From: Imhoffiella purpurea
GTDB lineage: Bacteria > Pseudomonadota > Gammaproteobacteria > Chromatiales > Chromatiaceae
Assembly: GCF_000585215.1 (NCBI RefSeq)
Contig: NZ_AONC01000069.1
Span: 1-34,179, forward strand
Direction: 5' to 3'
DNA: 34,179 nt
This document shows positions 1 to 7,352 of this stretch, in pieces. Numbering within the stretch: position 1 is the stretch's first letter; every line of letters begins with the position of its first letter. The position numbers and the translations under genes were made by a program. Below the pieces are notes generated by a model that was given only the letters and a program-made list of their open reading frames with translations, had not been told where the DNA came from and ran no database searches.

Positions 1-78
1 CTGGCCACCGTGCAGACGAACGAGTCGACAGCGGGCGAGCCCGAAGACAGCTGGGGCCAGGATGTTCACCTTACGTGA
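1..78 (+). CDS. Possible 3' end of a CDS entering from the left edge
   Basis: Frame 1 is open from the first base and reads 25 residues, ending DSWGQDVHLT at a TGA at 76-78. The start lies outside the window, so neither the family nor the reality of the gene can be judged. It is listed because it ends exactly where the convergent HAD-UbiA gene loses its expected C-terminal part, with an 8-bp overlap of the two stops. A short open frame is common by chance in this GC-rich DNA, so confidence is low. Confidence 0.25.
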   Translation: MATVQTNESTAGEPEDSWGQDVHLT

Positions 79-1303
79 CCTTCAAAGCCCTGCCCGAGGA
101 CCCCCCAAGCGAGGCGAGCATTTCCAGATCGCTCGGATAATAGCCGCGCCCGCGTGCCTTCTCGGTCTTTCCCCCGCGGCGCGCCTGATGCAGCTCGGCA
201 TAGCGCTTGACGAGCGCCAGGCTCAAGAACATGAACATCGAGAAGGCCAGCATCCAGAAAGACAGGGGGATGAGGAGTGCGGCGCTGCCGGCAATGATGC
301 GTAGTGTGTAGAGTGAGGCTAGGGCGATCACATCGATGACCATGCGCCGTTTGAGCGCTAGGGAGTAGGCTAGGGTCAGGCTGTAATAGGCCGCCAACAC
401 GGCGGCGAATTCATAGGGCAGCAGCCACAAGGCACCTGCGAAGGCCGTTAGCAGCAAGGCGGGAATCGCGATCAGACCCGAGCGGATCGAGAGGCGTCCG
501 GCGGCGAAGGGGCGATGCCGTTTGGTGGCATGGTGGCGATCGTCGCCCAGATCGAGCAGATCGTTGAGTAGATAGACACTGGAGGCACAGAGGCCGAAGA
601 GTAGAAAGGCCAGGAGCCCCTGGGCGACGAGCATGGTGTCGTCCATGCGGTGCGCGGCGACCAGCGGGGCGAGGATCAGGAGATTCTTCGCCCATTGATG
701 CAGGCGCAATGCCTTGAGCCAATCACGCGCTGTCGGTCTTTCCGCTCCGAAGGTCGCTGCGAGATCGACAAAATGACGCGATTGTCCTTCGTGCTTCGAT
801 CCCCTCTGTGCTACCCCATAGGCATGCCGCGCCGTTCGCCAGATCGGCGAGTCTTCGGAGGAGGTGCCGACATAGTCGAAACCGCACTCGCCGAAGCGCT
901 GGAGAATCGTCGATTTCTTGGATTCGGCCGTGAGGTTGTGGTCGCTATCTGTGGCAATGACCTCGTCGAAGAATCGCAGATGTTCGGCGATACGCTCGGC
1001 CAGCAAACGGTGGCTGGTGGTGGCGAGGATGATGCGGCGTCCTTTTCGGTGCTCGGCCTTAAGGAAGGCGATAATCTCTCGGCGATAGGGCAGATGTGCG
1101 ACATCGAGGTGTGTCGTTCTGGCCAGCGTTTCTTTAAGTCGGGCCTGGTTGGCGTGCCGCCAGATCGAGGGATGTAGAAGCCGAGTCGGGTGGGTTCGGA
1201 CACATGCCAGTCCGGCCTCAAGGTACCAATCTGAGCTTAGGAGCGTTCCGTCGAGATCGACGATCAGTGCCGGCTCGTCCTGGAGCAGGGGTTCTGAGTT
1301 CAT
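71..1303 (-). CDS. HAD-UbiA fusion prenyltransferase, probably C-terminally truncated
   Basis: A 410-residue membrane protein. The N-terminal part (about 1-190) is a HAD-like phosphatase domain with the nucleophile motif DLDGT at residues 16-20. From about 195 it is a UbiA-family polyprenyltransferase with the Asp-rich motif NDLLDLGDDRHHATKRHRP and several hydrophobic helices. Relatives with this fusion transfer a prenyl or phosphoribosyl group at the inner membrane, for example decaprenyl-phosphate phosphoribosyltransferase-like enzymes; the substrate here is unknown. Homology stops at SLGGSSG, then RALKVT and a TAA. Family members usually continue with further membrane helices (YxxVLVLALYINS-like), and none of the three minus-strand frames down to base 1 restores them. 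The gene may therefore be a pseudogene or a variant cut by a rearrangement. Its ATG overlaps the stop of a small upstream frame by ATGA. Confidence 0.75.
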   Translation of the reverse strand: MNSEPLLQDEPALIVDLDGTLLSSDWYLEAGLACVRTHPTRLLHPSIWRHANQARLKETLARTTHLDVAHLPYRREIIAFLKAEHRKGRRIILATTSHRLLAERIAEHLRFFDEVIATDSDHNLTAESKKSTILQRFGECGFDYVGTSSEDSPIWRTARHAYGVAQRGSKHEGQSRHFVDLAATFGAERPTARDWLKALRLHQWAKNLLILAPLVAAHRMDDTMLVAQGLLAFLLFGLCASSVYLLNDLLDLGDDRHHATKRHRPFAAGRLSIRSGLIAIPALLLTAFAGALWLLPYEFAAVLAAYYSLTLAYSLALKRRMVIDVIALASLYTLRIIAGSAALLIPLSFWMLAFSMFMFLSLALVKRYAELHQARRGGKTEKARGRGYYPSDLEMLASLGGSSGRALKVT

Positions 1304-1524
1304 TGATCGTTTCCAGCGATGTCCTTGCCATTGTGAAAAGGGGTACGATTATGGCAGCTAGACATGGGATTGCCCATCGTGATCTGGTGTGGCTTCGCCA
1401 GCCAGTGGCAGACGGTGATGCTCGGATCGATATCGTTCTCGAACCGCTGCGGCTCGTGCTCCCACAAGCGCGGGCAATGCCCAGAAGCCGTCTGAATCCC
1501 CACATCTAGCGACTCGGTCCGCAC
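1300..1524 (-). CDS. Small hypothetical ORF or gene remnant upstream of the HAD-UbiA gene
   Basis: A 74-residue frame whose TGA overlaps the ATG of the HAD-UbiA gene in an ATGA arrangement, as in translationally coupled genes. The middle part (LWEHEPQRFENDIDPSITV region) has GC-rich third positions and a normal-looking amino acid mix, unlike the Arg/Pro-rich shadow frames nearby. I recognise no family. No convincing ribosome-binding site is seen, and the start lies inside the left arm of the REP-like palindrome at 1516-1571. It may be the tail of a decayed gene rather than a working one. Confidence 0.25.
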   Translation of the reverse strand: MRTESLDVGIQTASGHCPRLWEHEPQRFENDIDPSITVCHWLAKPHQITMGNPMSSCHNRTPFHNGKDIAGNDQ

Positions 1525-1618
1525 AGCGGGCCCCTAAAGACTTCGCCTCGATAGGGTCCGCTGCACGTACTAGAGTTTGGGCATTAGGTTCTCAGGCCCC
1601 TCTGACATCGGATCTGTT
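1304..1618. other. Intergenic stretch between HAD-UbiA and Spy-like genes
   Basis: This 315-bp stretch holds the small minus-strand frame at 1300-1524 and the palindrome at 1516-1571. The rest shows no recognisable gene. Together with the truncated neighbour it looks like eroded or rearranged DNA, but no transposase motif or terminal inverted repeat pair was recognised. Confidence 0.5.
1516..1571. repeat. REP-like palindromic element, copy 1 (imperfect)
   Basis: Left arm 1516-1536 (begins GGTCCGCACAGCGG) and right arm 1552-1570 (TAGGGTCCGCTGCACG) are imperfect inverted repeats around a short spacer. The core TAGGGTCCGCTG is shared with a better-preserved palindrome at 17236-17292. The element lies in a 315-bp non-coding stretch. 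Two intergenic copies of one palindrome suggest a dispersed REP/BIME-type repeat; whether it also ends transcription is unknown. Confidence 0.7.
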
Positions 1619-2176
1619 CTAGCCGCAATCCGGCCGCTCGCTTCGTCCCCCGCGATCACCTCGGCCGGGGCGATGGTGCGGGCGGCGGAGTTCGGCGCGC
1701 TGGTCATCGGTCAGGATCTCGGAGATCTGCTCGCGGACATCCGCTTTGGTGAGCTCCGGATTCTTGGCCTGTTCCTCGAACAGCGCCTTCATCTTGGCGA
1801 TCTGATCCTCGGAGAGGTCCAGGCGGTCGGCCATGCGCTCCAGCCGCCGTTCAAGGCGGTCCTCGAGCATGGATGCACGCTTGGCCTTCTGCTCGTCGGT
1901 CAGTACGGCCTCGATCCGTTTGCGCATTTCGAGCCGCTGCTGCTCGCGCGCCTTGCGCGCGTCCTCCATGATCTTGCCGATCTGGGCCTTCTGGTCGTCG
2001 CTCAGATCGAGCCGGTCGGTCATGCGCTCGATGCGGGGTGCGAGGTCCATGTCCGTGCCGCTGCGCCAGCCTTCGTCGGGTCTGGCGTCGGCGGTGTCTG
2101 CGCCGATCAGCGCGGTGCCGAGCAGCAGACCGCTCATGGCGAAGGCGATCTGGGCGGGGATTCTCTTTGCTTTCAT
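1619..2176 (-). CDS. Spy/CpxP-like periplasmic LTxxQ-repeat protein
   Basis: A 185-residue protein with an N-terminal signal peptide (about 1-31, ending near ADA) and a helical, charged mature region. It carries four copies of an L-[ST]-x-[DE]-Q signature (LDLSDDQ, LTDEQ, LDLSEDQ, LTDDQ), arranged as two similar halves. This is the LTxxQ pattern of Spy and CpxP, which act in the periplasm as ATP-independent chaperones or as feedback regulators of envelope stress. The C-terminus is a short His/Arg/Gly-rich tail. A good ribosome-binding site (AGGAG) precedes the ATG. It follows the sensor-AlbA_2 gene on the same strand after 161 bp, so it may be co-transcribed or have its own promoter. The family is clear from the repeats; the precise role is inference. 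Confidence 0.8.
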   Translation of the reverse strand: MKAKRIPAQIAFAMSGLLLGTALIGADTADARPDEGWRSGTDMDLAPRIERMTDRLDLSDDQKAQIGKIMEDARKAREQQRLEMRKRIEAVLTDEQKAKRASMLEDRLERRLERMADRLDLSEDQIAKMKALFEEQAKNPELTKADVREQISEILTDDQRAELRRPHHRPGRGDRGGRSERPDCG

Positions 2177-2337
2177 CTGGTGACTCCTATCGATCCGATG
2201 GTTCCCGGATGGCGGGACGTTCCGGCGCCTGTCCGGATGGGCGGAGCCTTGCGACTCCGACGAGTCTCAGGATAGGGACCGAGATTGCATCTCTGGTGAA
2301 GGGAATGCGCAAAGACGATGGAGCAGGGGCAATGGGC

Positions 2338-3954
2338 TCAGAAGCGGCTGCGGATGTATTTGAGCGCCCGGCTGAGCGGCAGTTCGATGTTGGATGGGCC
2401 GTTGCGGATGATGAAGAGCTCGCGCTTCTTGTCGTCGCGCAGGATGGCCGGGGCGTCGGCGCGCTCGCATTCCACCGCGCCGATCCTCAGTCCCTCGAAG
2501 TCGAGCAGGAAAAATCTCACCGAATGGGCGTACTCGGCGCCCAGATGCTGGTTGAGCAGGTTCTTGAAATGCAGCTGGCACTTGTCCTCGTTCTCGAATT
2601 TGTCGGCCTCCAGTCCCAGCGGCGTGCCGTCGTCGGCGACCCCGATCAGCAGGATGCCGCCCTCGGTATTGAGAAAGGCGGCGACGCCCTTGAGCCAGGC
2701 GAGCTCGATCTCCTTGCCGGGCGTTTTGGTGTGCAGGTTCATCCGCATGGTGGACTTGAATTCCAGGTGCGAGCCCTCGCCTGAGCCGATCAGCTCACGC
2801 AGATCCTGCTCTTGGTGTCGGCGGTCGATGCTGAGCTTGGGAAGGTCGCGCAGCTGACGGCTGTATTTGCGGACCACCAGGCTCGCCAGGGTGAGGCTGG
2901 CGGCGAGGATGCCGATTGCGGTCAGCAGGATGATGTGCCAGCGGTTCTGCAGGATGGTGATGGTGGCCGAGACGGGCACGGTGACACCGATCCAGACGCC
3001 TTCCGGATCGTTGGTGAGCGGACGGAAGCCGCCCCACCAGTCCTGGCCGCCGCTGTGGAAGCGGATCAGGTCCTGGGTCGGCTGGCCGGCCGCCTTCCAG
3101 GCGGCCACGGCGTCGAACTGGAGCGGACCGCCTAGCCTGAGCAGTGCCGAGAAGAATCCCTCGTCGTGGCGGTCGCTGGAGGATAGGGGCTCCTCCTCGG
3201 AGGGCGGGACGAAGACGCCGCCGGCCCCACTGAAGAGAAAGCCCTGGCCCTCGGGGGTGATGTCGAGATGGTCGATCGCCTCCACGATGGTGTGAAGGGT
3301 CACGTCGAATGCGGTGACCCGCATGCGGTCGCCCTGCTTCCAGGCGATCGAAGCGGTCACTCCCGGCACCTTGAGCGAGGCGAAGACGTAGGGCGGGCTC
3401 CAGACGACGCGGTCGGGGTTCCTGATCGCCCCGGCGAACCAGGGGCGGGTGCGCGGATCCTCGTTGAAGCGCTCCGCCTGGCGGTCCTTGCGCAGCAGAT
3501 CGGCGTTCCAGTGCGAGAGATGCGACTCGGCCTGGTCGCCCGGGCCGCGCAGTCGGGTCAGCCAGCCGTCGCCGTCGCGGCGTAGAAAATATTCCTGTCC
3601 GTCCTCTGCTGCGTCTACCGCGCCCGCGATCTGATCCATGTGGGCCAGCGTCGGTACGAAACGCTCGGTCAGCTCCTTCTCCTCGTCCGGGTCGAGGTTG
3701 GCGCCGGCCAGCCCGTCGCGCACGATCAGCAGCTGCTGCTGGACCGGCAGCAGCAGGTTGCGGACCTCGTCGCGCACCATGGCCGTGGCGTTGTCGATAC
3801 GGTTGCCCGCCAGGTCGTGCTTGATGTCGTCGATCAGCAGCACGTTGATCATGACCAGCAGACCGACCGTGAAGGCGACCAGAAGCACCAGATCGCGCAA
3901 GAGTCGGGTGCGGATGGGGCCGGGCGAGAGTTGCAGCAGCGATTTGTAGATCAT
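2338..3954 (-). CDS. Membrane sensor protein with Cache-like extracytoplasmic region and AlbA_2 (Schlafen) domain
   Basis: A 538-residue protein. A membrane helix at about 20-42 is followed by a roughly 290-residue extracytoplasmic region resembling a double Cache ligand-binding domain (WNADLLRKD, RPWFAGAIRNPDRVVWSPPYVFAS, GVTASIAWKQGD). A second helix follows at about 338-360, then a charged linker. From about 388 to the end lies an AlbA_2/Schlafen-type domain: GSGEGSHLEFKST, then KGVAAFLNTEGGILLIGVADDGT. AlbA_2 domains are usually in soluble proteins tied to nucleic-acid binding, cleavage or regulation. Here the domain sits where a kinase, cyclase or methyl-accepting module would normally be. 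No HisKA, GGDEF or EAL motif is present. The inferred design is a one-protein signalling device that passes a periplasmic signal to an AlbA_2 output. The domain calls are pattern-based; the function is unknown. Confidence 0.8.
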   Translation of the reverse strand: MIYKSLLQLSPGPIRTRLLRDLVLLVAFTVGLLVMINVLLIDDIKHDLAGNRIDNATAMVRDEVRNLLLPVQQQLLIVRDGLAGANLDPDEEKELTERFVPTLAHMDQIAGAVDAAEDGQEYFLRRDGDGWLTRLRGPGDQAESHLSHWNADLLRKDRQAERFNEDPRTRPWFAGAIRNPDRVVWSPPYVFASLKVPGVTASIAWKQGDRMRVTAFDVTLHTIVEAIDHLDITPEGQGFLFSGAGGVFVPPSEEEPLSSSDRHDEGFFSALLRLGGPLQFDAVAAWKAAGQPTQDLIRFHSGGQDWWGGFRPLTNDPEGVWIGVTVPVSATITILQNRWHIILLTAIGILAASLTLASLVVRKYSRQLRDLPKLSIDRRHQEQDLRELIGSGEGSHLEFKSTMRMNLHTKTPGKEIELAWLKGVAAFLNTEGGILLIGVADDGTPLGLEADKFENEDKCQLHFKNLLNQHLGAEYAHSVRFFLLDFEGLRIGAVECERADAPAILRDDKKRELFIIRNGPSNIELPLSRALKYIRSRF

Positions 3955-4140
3955 GGGCCGGGATTATAGCCGTGCCGATGGGCTTGCCGGTCGCTTTCTC
4001 TGCGTCGAGCCTGCTGCTAGTATCTCGTGCTATCGCGACCGTTCGGGCTCGACTTGGCATGCAGGAGCTGGACGGTTCGAACGGAATCCATCCGCGCTCC
4101 ATGCCAATCTTCGCGCTCATCAGCCATCCTGGAGAAGTCG

Positions 4141-4623
4141 ATGTCCGAGCCACTCTACGACGCGCACCCCTCCCTCTTGCGCACCCAACCCTTCGCGACA
4201 TTGCTGACGCTGCTGCTGATGCTTGGAGGCATTCTGGTCGCGGTGCTCGGCCTTCAGCTATTGCCGCCCCAGCTCCTTCAGCAATGGGATCCTGCCGGAC
4301 GGCTGGATCCGCAGTTGGTCCAGGCGGGCGGGATTGCCGTCTTCGCCCTCGCTTCATTGAAATTGCTCGTCTCCTGGGTGTCGACCCTCTCGGATCGTCT
4401 GGTCATCGACGAGAACGAGATCGTCTGGACCCACGGGCTGCTGAGCAAGGAATACACCGAGATCGGCATGAGTTCGGTGCGGACCGTGCGGGTGAGCCAG
4501 AGTCTGTTCCAGCGCATCGTCAATGCGGGGGACGTCCGGGTCTTCACAGCCGGGGACGATCCCGAACTGGTGGTGCGCGGTCTGCCCGATCCGGGCCGGA
4601 TCCGCGATCTGGTCAACGGCTGA
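4141..4623 (+). CDS. PH domain-containing membrane protein
   Basis: A 160-residue protein, taken from the ATG at 4141 because GGAGAAG lies just upstream; the frame is open further 5' but that part is not protein-like. Two membrane helices at about 19-41 and 62-80 are followed by a bacterial PH (bPH2-type) domain at about 85-158, with the usual pattern DRLVIDENEIVWTHGLLSKE, then an SSVRTVRVSQSLFQRI segment and a final VRVFTAGDDP strand. Such proteins are inner-membrane proteins of mostly unknown role. It is followed 17 bp later by a small membrane protein and then by a metalloprotease gene, which suggests a three-gene operon. Confidence 0.75.
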   Translation: MSEPLYDAHPSLLRTQPFATLLTLLLMLGGILVAVLGLQLLPPQLLQQWDPAGRLDPQLVQAGGIAVFALASLKLLVSWVSTLSDRLVIDENEIVWTHGLLSKEYTEIGMSSVRTVRVSQSLFQRIVNAGDVRVFTAGDDPELVVRGLPDPGRIRDLVNG

Positions 4624-4640
4624 AGACCGGACCGAGCGCC

Positions 4641-4940
4641 ATGGGGAGCGACAATCGCGGCGATCTCAGGCTGTTCGGGATCCTGTTGCTGGCGGTCGTG
4701 CTGCTGTTGGCCGCCGTGGTGCTGGTGCTTCTGCCCGCCGCCGCACCGGTCGTGGCGACACTCGATGAAGGCATGGGGCTGAAGGCGGCCGTCCCCTGGG
4801 GGTTCGGCGTGACCGTGGGGCTGTTCGTACTCTTCGCCCTGGTCGCGGGTGACGGTCTGATCGGCGAGCTCCAGTTCATGCTGGGATCCTTCTTCTCCTT
4901 CTTCCTCGTCCTCACGCTGCTGATCGCCTGGGTCTTTTGA
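4641..4940 (+). CDS. Small hydrophobic membrane protein, unknown function
   Basis: A 99-residue protein with three predicted membrane helices at about 11-38, 50-68 and 76-97. Charged residues are almost confined to the N-terminus and the loops. I recognise no family. The start is the ATG at 4641, with only a weak purine-rich stretch upstream. The stop overlaps the TTG start of the next gene (TTGA), so translation is probably coupled to the metalloprotease gene. Confidence 0.6.
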   Translation: MGSDNRGDLRLFGILLLAVVLLLAAVVLVLLPAAAPVVATLDEGMGLKAAVPWGFGVTVGLFVLFALVAGDGLIGELQFMLGSFFSFFLVLTLLIAWVF

Positions 4941-5707
4941 GCGGATCCGGGCTTCCATCCTCGGCTAGGCTGAGGCTTCCCGATGGGCGTCAGCTCGATT
5001 ATCGGATCCGCGCCTCGGTCCGGTCGAATTCGCTGCGTCTCCGTCTGACCGCCCGCGAAGGTCTGGTGGTGACGGTTCCGGCCGGGATCTCGCTGGCCGA
5101 GCTGTCCGAGATGGTGGCGACCAAGGCCGCCTGGGTCGCGCGTCATCTGCCCGAATACGAACGCATGCGCCAGCGCATCGACGCCGTCGCCTCCATGCGG
5201 CCGACGACGCTCGAGTTGCGGGCGGTGGGCGAGCGCTGGGAGATCGACTATCGCCCCGAGGATCGGCGCTCGGTGCTGGTCCGCGTTTTCGAACTCCGAC
5301 GTCTGCGTCTATCGGGCGGGGTCGAGGATGTATCCGCCTGCCAGGAGGCGCTGCGTCGCTGGCTGATGCGCTACGCCCGCTCGGTCTTCGAGCCTTGGCT
5401 CGCCGAACTGGCGCGAGAGACCGGGTTGGGCTTCAGCGGTCTCTCGGTGCGCAATCAGCGCGCCCGCTGGGGAAGCTGCAGCGCGCGCGGGCGGATCAGT
5501 CTCAACTGCAAACTCTTGTTCCTGCCGCCCGAGCAGGCGCGCTACGTGATGCTCCACGAGCTCTGCCACAGGCGCGAGCCCAATCACTCGCACCGTTTCT
5601 GGGATCTGTTGCGGCACTTCGAGCCGGACTCGGATGCGCTGCACGCACGGATGCGGGATGCTTGGTCGATGATTCCGGCCTGGGCCGAGCGCGGGGCGTC
5701 CAGATAG
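4937..5707 (+). CDS. YgjP-type M48-like metallopeptidase
   Basis: A 256-residue protein of the YgjP/DUF45 metallopeptidase family. The zinc site is visible as HELCH at residues 207-211, with a further NHSHRFW segment (His217, His219) that supplies the third ligand in this family. The N-terminal half carries the family pattern RSNSLRLRLTAREGLVVTVP and a segment ending NQRARWGSCSARGRISLN just before the active site. The chosen start is TTG at 4937, overlapping the preceding stop by 4 bp; a later start is possible but would remove conserved sequence. The substrate is unknown. The gene ends in a long hairpin shared with convergent pepA. Confidence 0.8.
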   Translation: MSGSGLPSSARLRLPDGRQLDYRIRASVRSNSLRLRLTAREGLVVTVPAGISLAELSEMVATKAAWVARHLPEYERMRQRIDAVASMRPTTLELRAVGERWEIDYRPEDRRSVLVRVFELRRLRLSGGVEDVSACQEALRRWLMRYARSVFEPWLAELARETGLGFSGLSVRNQRARWGSCSARGRISLNCKLLFLPPEQARYVMLHELCHRREPNHSHRFWDLLRHFEPDSDALHARMRDAWSMIPAWAERGASR

Positions 5708-5726
5708 CGGATGTCCGCGCTCGGCC
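5683..5726. terminator. Long hairpin between the convergent metallopeptidase and pepA genes
   Basis: Arms GGCCGAGCGCGG (5683-5694) and CCGCGCTCGGCC (5715-5726) are perfect inverted repeats. In RNA the stem extends inward with GCGUCC/GGAUGU (including G-U pairs) around a single bulged base, leaving a loop of about 7 bases. It overlaps the last codons of the metallopeptidase gene and lies 15 bp from the pepA stop, so it can serve both strands. There is no clear T-tract, so the mode of termination is uncertain. Confidence 0.6.
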
Positions 5727-5741
5727 TGTCGGCCCGGTGGC

Positions 5742-7238
5742 TCAGAGCGCCCCGGCGCGTTCCAGCAGCAGCTGGCCGAGCAGCGCGACCGGACGCCCGG
5801 TACCGCCCTTTTCCTTGCCGGAAACCCAGGCGATGCCGGCGATGTCGAGATGCGCCCAGCGGTATTTCTTGGTGAAGCGCGCGAGGAAGCAGGCGGCGGT
5901 GATGGCACCGCCGTCGCGGCCGCCGATGTTGGCCATGTCGGCGAAGTTGCTGTCGAGCTGCGACTGATACTCGTCCCACAGGGGCATACGCCAGGCGCGG
6001 TCGCCCGCGGCCTCGCCCGCGGCCAGGATCTCGGCGGCGAGCTTGTCGTCCTGGGTGAAGAGGCCGGCCGGATGCTTGCCGAGCGCGACCACGCAGGCGC
6101 CGGTGAGGGTGGCCATGTCGATGACGATCTCGGGATCGAAGCGCTCGCAATAGGTGAGGGCGTCGCAGAGGATGAGACGGCCCTCGGCATCGGTGTTGAG
6201 GATTTCGATGGTCTGTCCGGACATGCTGGTGACGATGTCGCCCGGCTTGTTGGCGTCGCCGTCCGGCAGGTTCTCGGAGGAGGGGACCAAGCCGATCAGG
6301 TTGAGGGGCAGCTCCAGCTCGCAGGCGGTCTGGATGGCGCCGAAGACGCTGGCGCCGCCGCACATGTCGTATTTCATCTCGTCCATCTCTGCGGCGGGCT
6401 TGAGCGAGATGCCGCCGGCGTCGAAGGTGAGACCCTTGCCGACCAGCACGACCGGTTTGTCGCCCGGTTTGCCGCCCTTGTAGTGCATGCAGATCAGCTT
6501 GGCCGGCTGACGGCTGCCGCGCGAGACCGAGAGCAGGGCGCCCATGCCGAGCTCGGCCATCCGCTCCTCCTCGAGCACCTCGACCTCGAGTCGGTTGAAC
6601 CGCTTCTCCAGATTGCGGGCCGTATCGGCCAGATAGCTGGGCGTACAGAGATTGCCCGGTAGATTGCCCAGTTCTTTCGCCAGCGCGATCCCTGAGGCCA
6701 TGGCCGAGCCATGGCGCGCGGCCGATTCGGCGGCCGCGACCGATCCTTTGTCGGGCACCCAGATGGTCAGGCGTTTGAGCGGCGTCTTGGGCGCCCGCTT
6801 GTCGTCCTTGGTGCGGGTGTAGCGGTAGCTCCTGTCCTCGGCGACGAGCGCGACGTCGCGTACGCTGGAATAGAGATCGGTCTGTGCCGGCAGCGGATCC
6901 GGCAGCGCCAGTACCGCGTCACCGCTGTGATATTGCTGCAGCAGCGGGACGACCGCGGCCAGTGCCTTGCGGAAGCCGGCGCGGTCGAATTCCTTCTTCT
7001 TGCCCAGCCCGAGCAGGACGACGCGCTCGGCGGTTACGCCGGGCAGGTCATAGGTCATGAGGGTTTGGCCGACCTCGCCGTCCATGTCGCCCTTCTTCAG
7101 CAGGGCGGTGAGCCGATCGCCGCTGGCCGCATCCAGGTCTTCCGCCGGACCGGTGAGCTTGCGCTTCTCGAAGATCCCGATGACGAGGCAGGGTGTCTTG
7201 AGTTTGGCGATCTCACCGGTCTTGATCTTGAATTCCAT
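5742..7238 (-). CDS. pepA: Leucyl aminopeptidase PepA
   Basis: A 498-residue M17-family dinuclear-metal aminopeptidase that removes N-terminal residues, notably Leu, and cleaves Cys-Gly. The metal-binding residues are all present: Lys268 and Asp273 (VGKGLTFDAGG), Asp291 (KYDMCGG), and Asp350 and Glu352 in the signature NTDAEGRL. Lys280 and Arg354 match the catalytic pair. Length and spacing agree with the E. coli enzyme. The ATG at 7238 is preceded by AGGAGC; the frame is open upstream but without family sequence. In E. coli PepA also binds DNA as an accessory factor in Xer recombination, and xerC is also in this window, though far away. It is divergent from lptG. Confidence 0.95.
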   Translation of the reverse strand: MEFKIKTGEIAKLKTPCLVIGIFEKRKLTGPAEDLDAASGDRLTALLKKGDMDGEVGQTLMTYDLPGVTAERVVLLGLGKKKEFDRAGFRKALAAVVPLLQQYHSGDAVLALPDPLPAQTDLYSSVRDVALVAEDRSYRYTRTKDDKRAPKTPLKRLTIWVPDKGSVAAAESAARHGSAMASGIALAKELGNLPGNLCTPSYLADTARNLEKRFNRLEVEVLEEERMAELGMGALLSVSRGSRQPAKLICMHYKGGKPGDKPVVLVGKGLTFDAGGISLKPAAEMDEMKYDMCGGASVFGAIQTACELELPLNLIGLVPSSENLPDGDANKPGDIVTSMSGQTIEILNTDAEGRLILCDALTYCERFDPEIVIDMATLTGACVVALGKHPAGLFTQDDKLAAEILAAGEAAGDRAWRMPLWDEYQSQLDSNFADMANIGGRDGGAITAACFLARFTKKYRWAHLDIAGIAWVSGKEKGGTGRPVALLGQLLLERAGAL

Positions 7239-7302
7239 CGGGTGCTCCTGGCGGTGCTTGCAAGGCGGCACTGGCCAGCCTGGGCTGACCGGCGCGAACA
7301 AA

Positions 7303-7311
7303 TGTTAGGAT
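7303..7311 (+). promoter_or_regulatory. Possible extended -10 promoter for lptG
   Basis: TGTTAGGAT at 7303-7311 fits an extended -10 element, about 42 bp upstream of the lptG start in the pepA-lptG divergent gap. A -35 candidate (CTGACC, 7285-7290) has short spacing, so the call rests mainly on the -10. Confidence 0.35.
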
Positions 7312-7352
7312 GTCGGATCTTAAGTCTACCGAGATGATGGGTATAGGTCGAA

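Noticed and set aside
1351-1509. A plus-strand 52-codon frame beginning MAARHGIAHRDLVWLRQP in the 1304-1618 gap
   Set aside because: It looks slightly protein-like at first, but has no good ribosome-binding site, matches no family I can name and is antisense to the small frame at 1300-1524.
2795-4357. A 520-codon minus-strand frame overlapping the sensor-AlbA_2 and PH genes
   Set aside because: Arg/Pro/Gly-rich shadow that crosses two real genes and the divergent gap between them.
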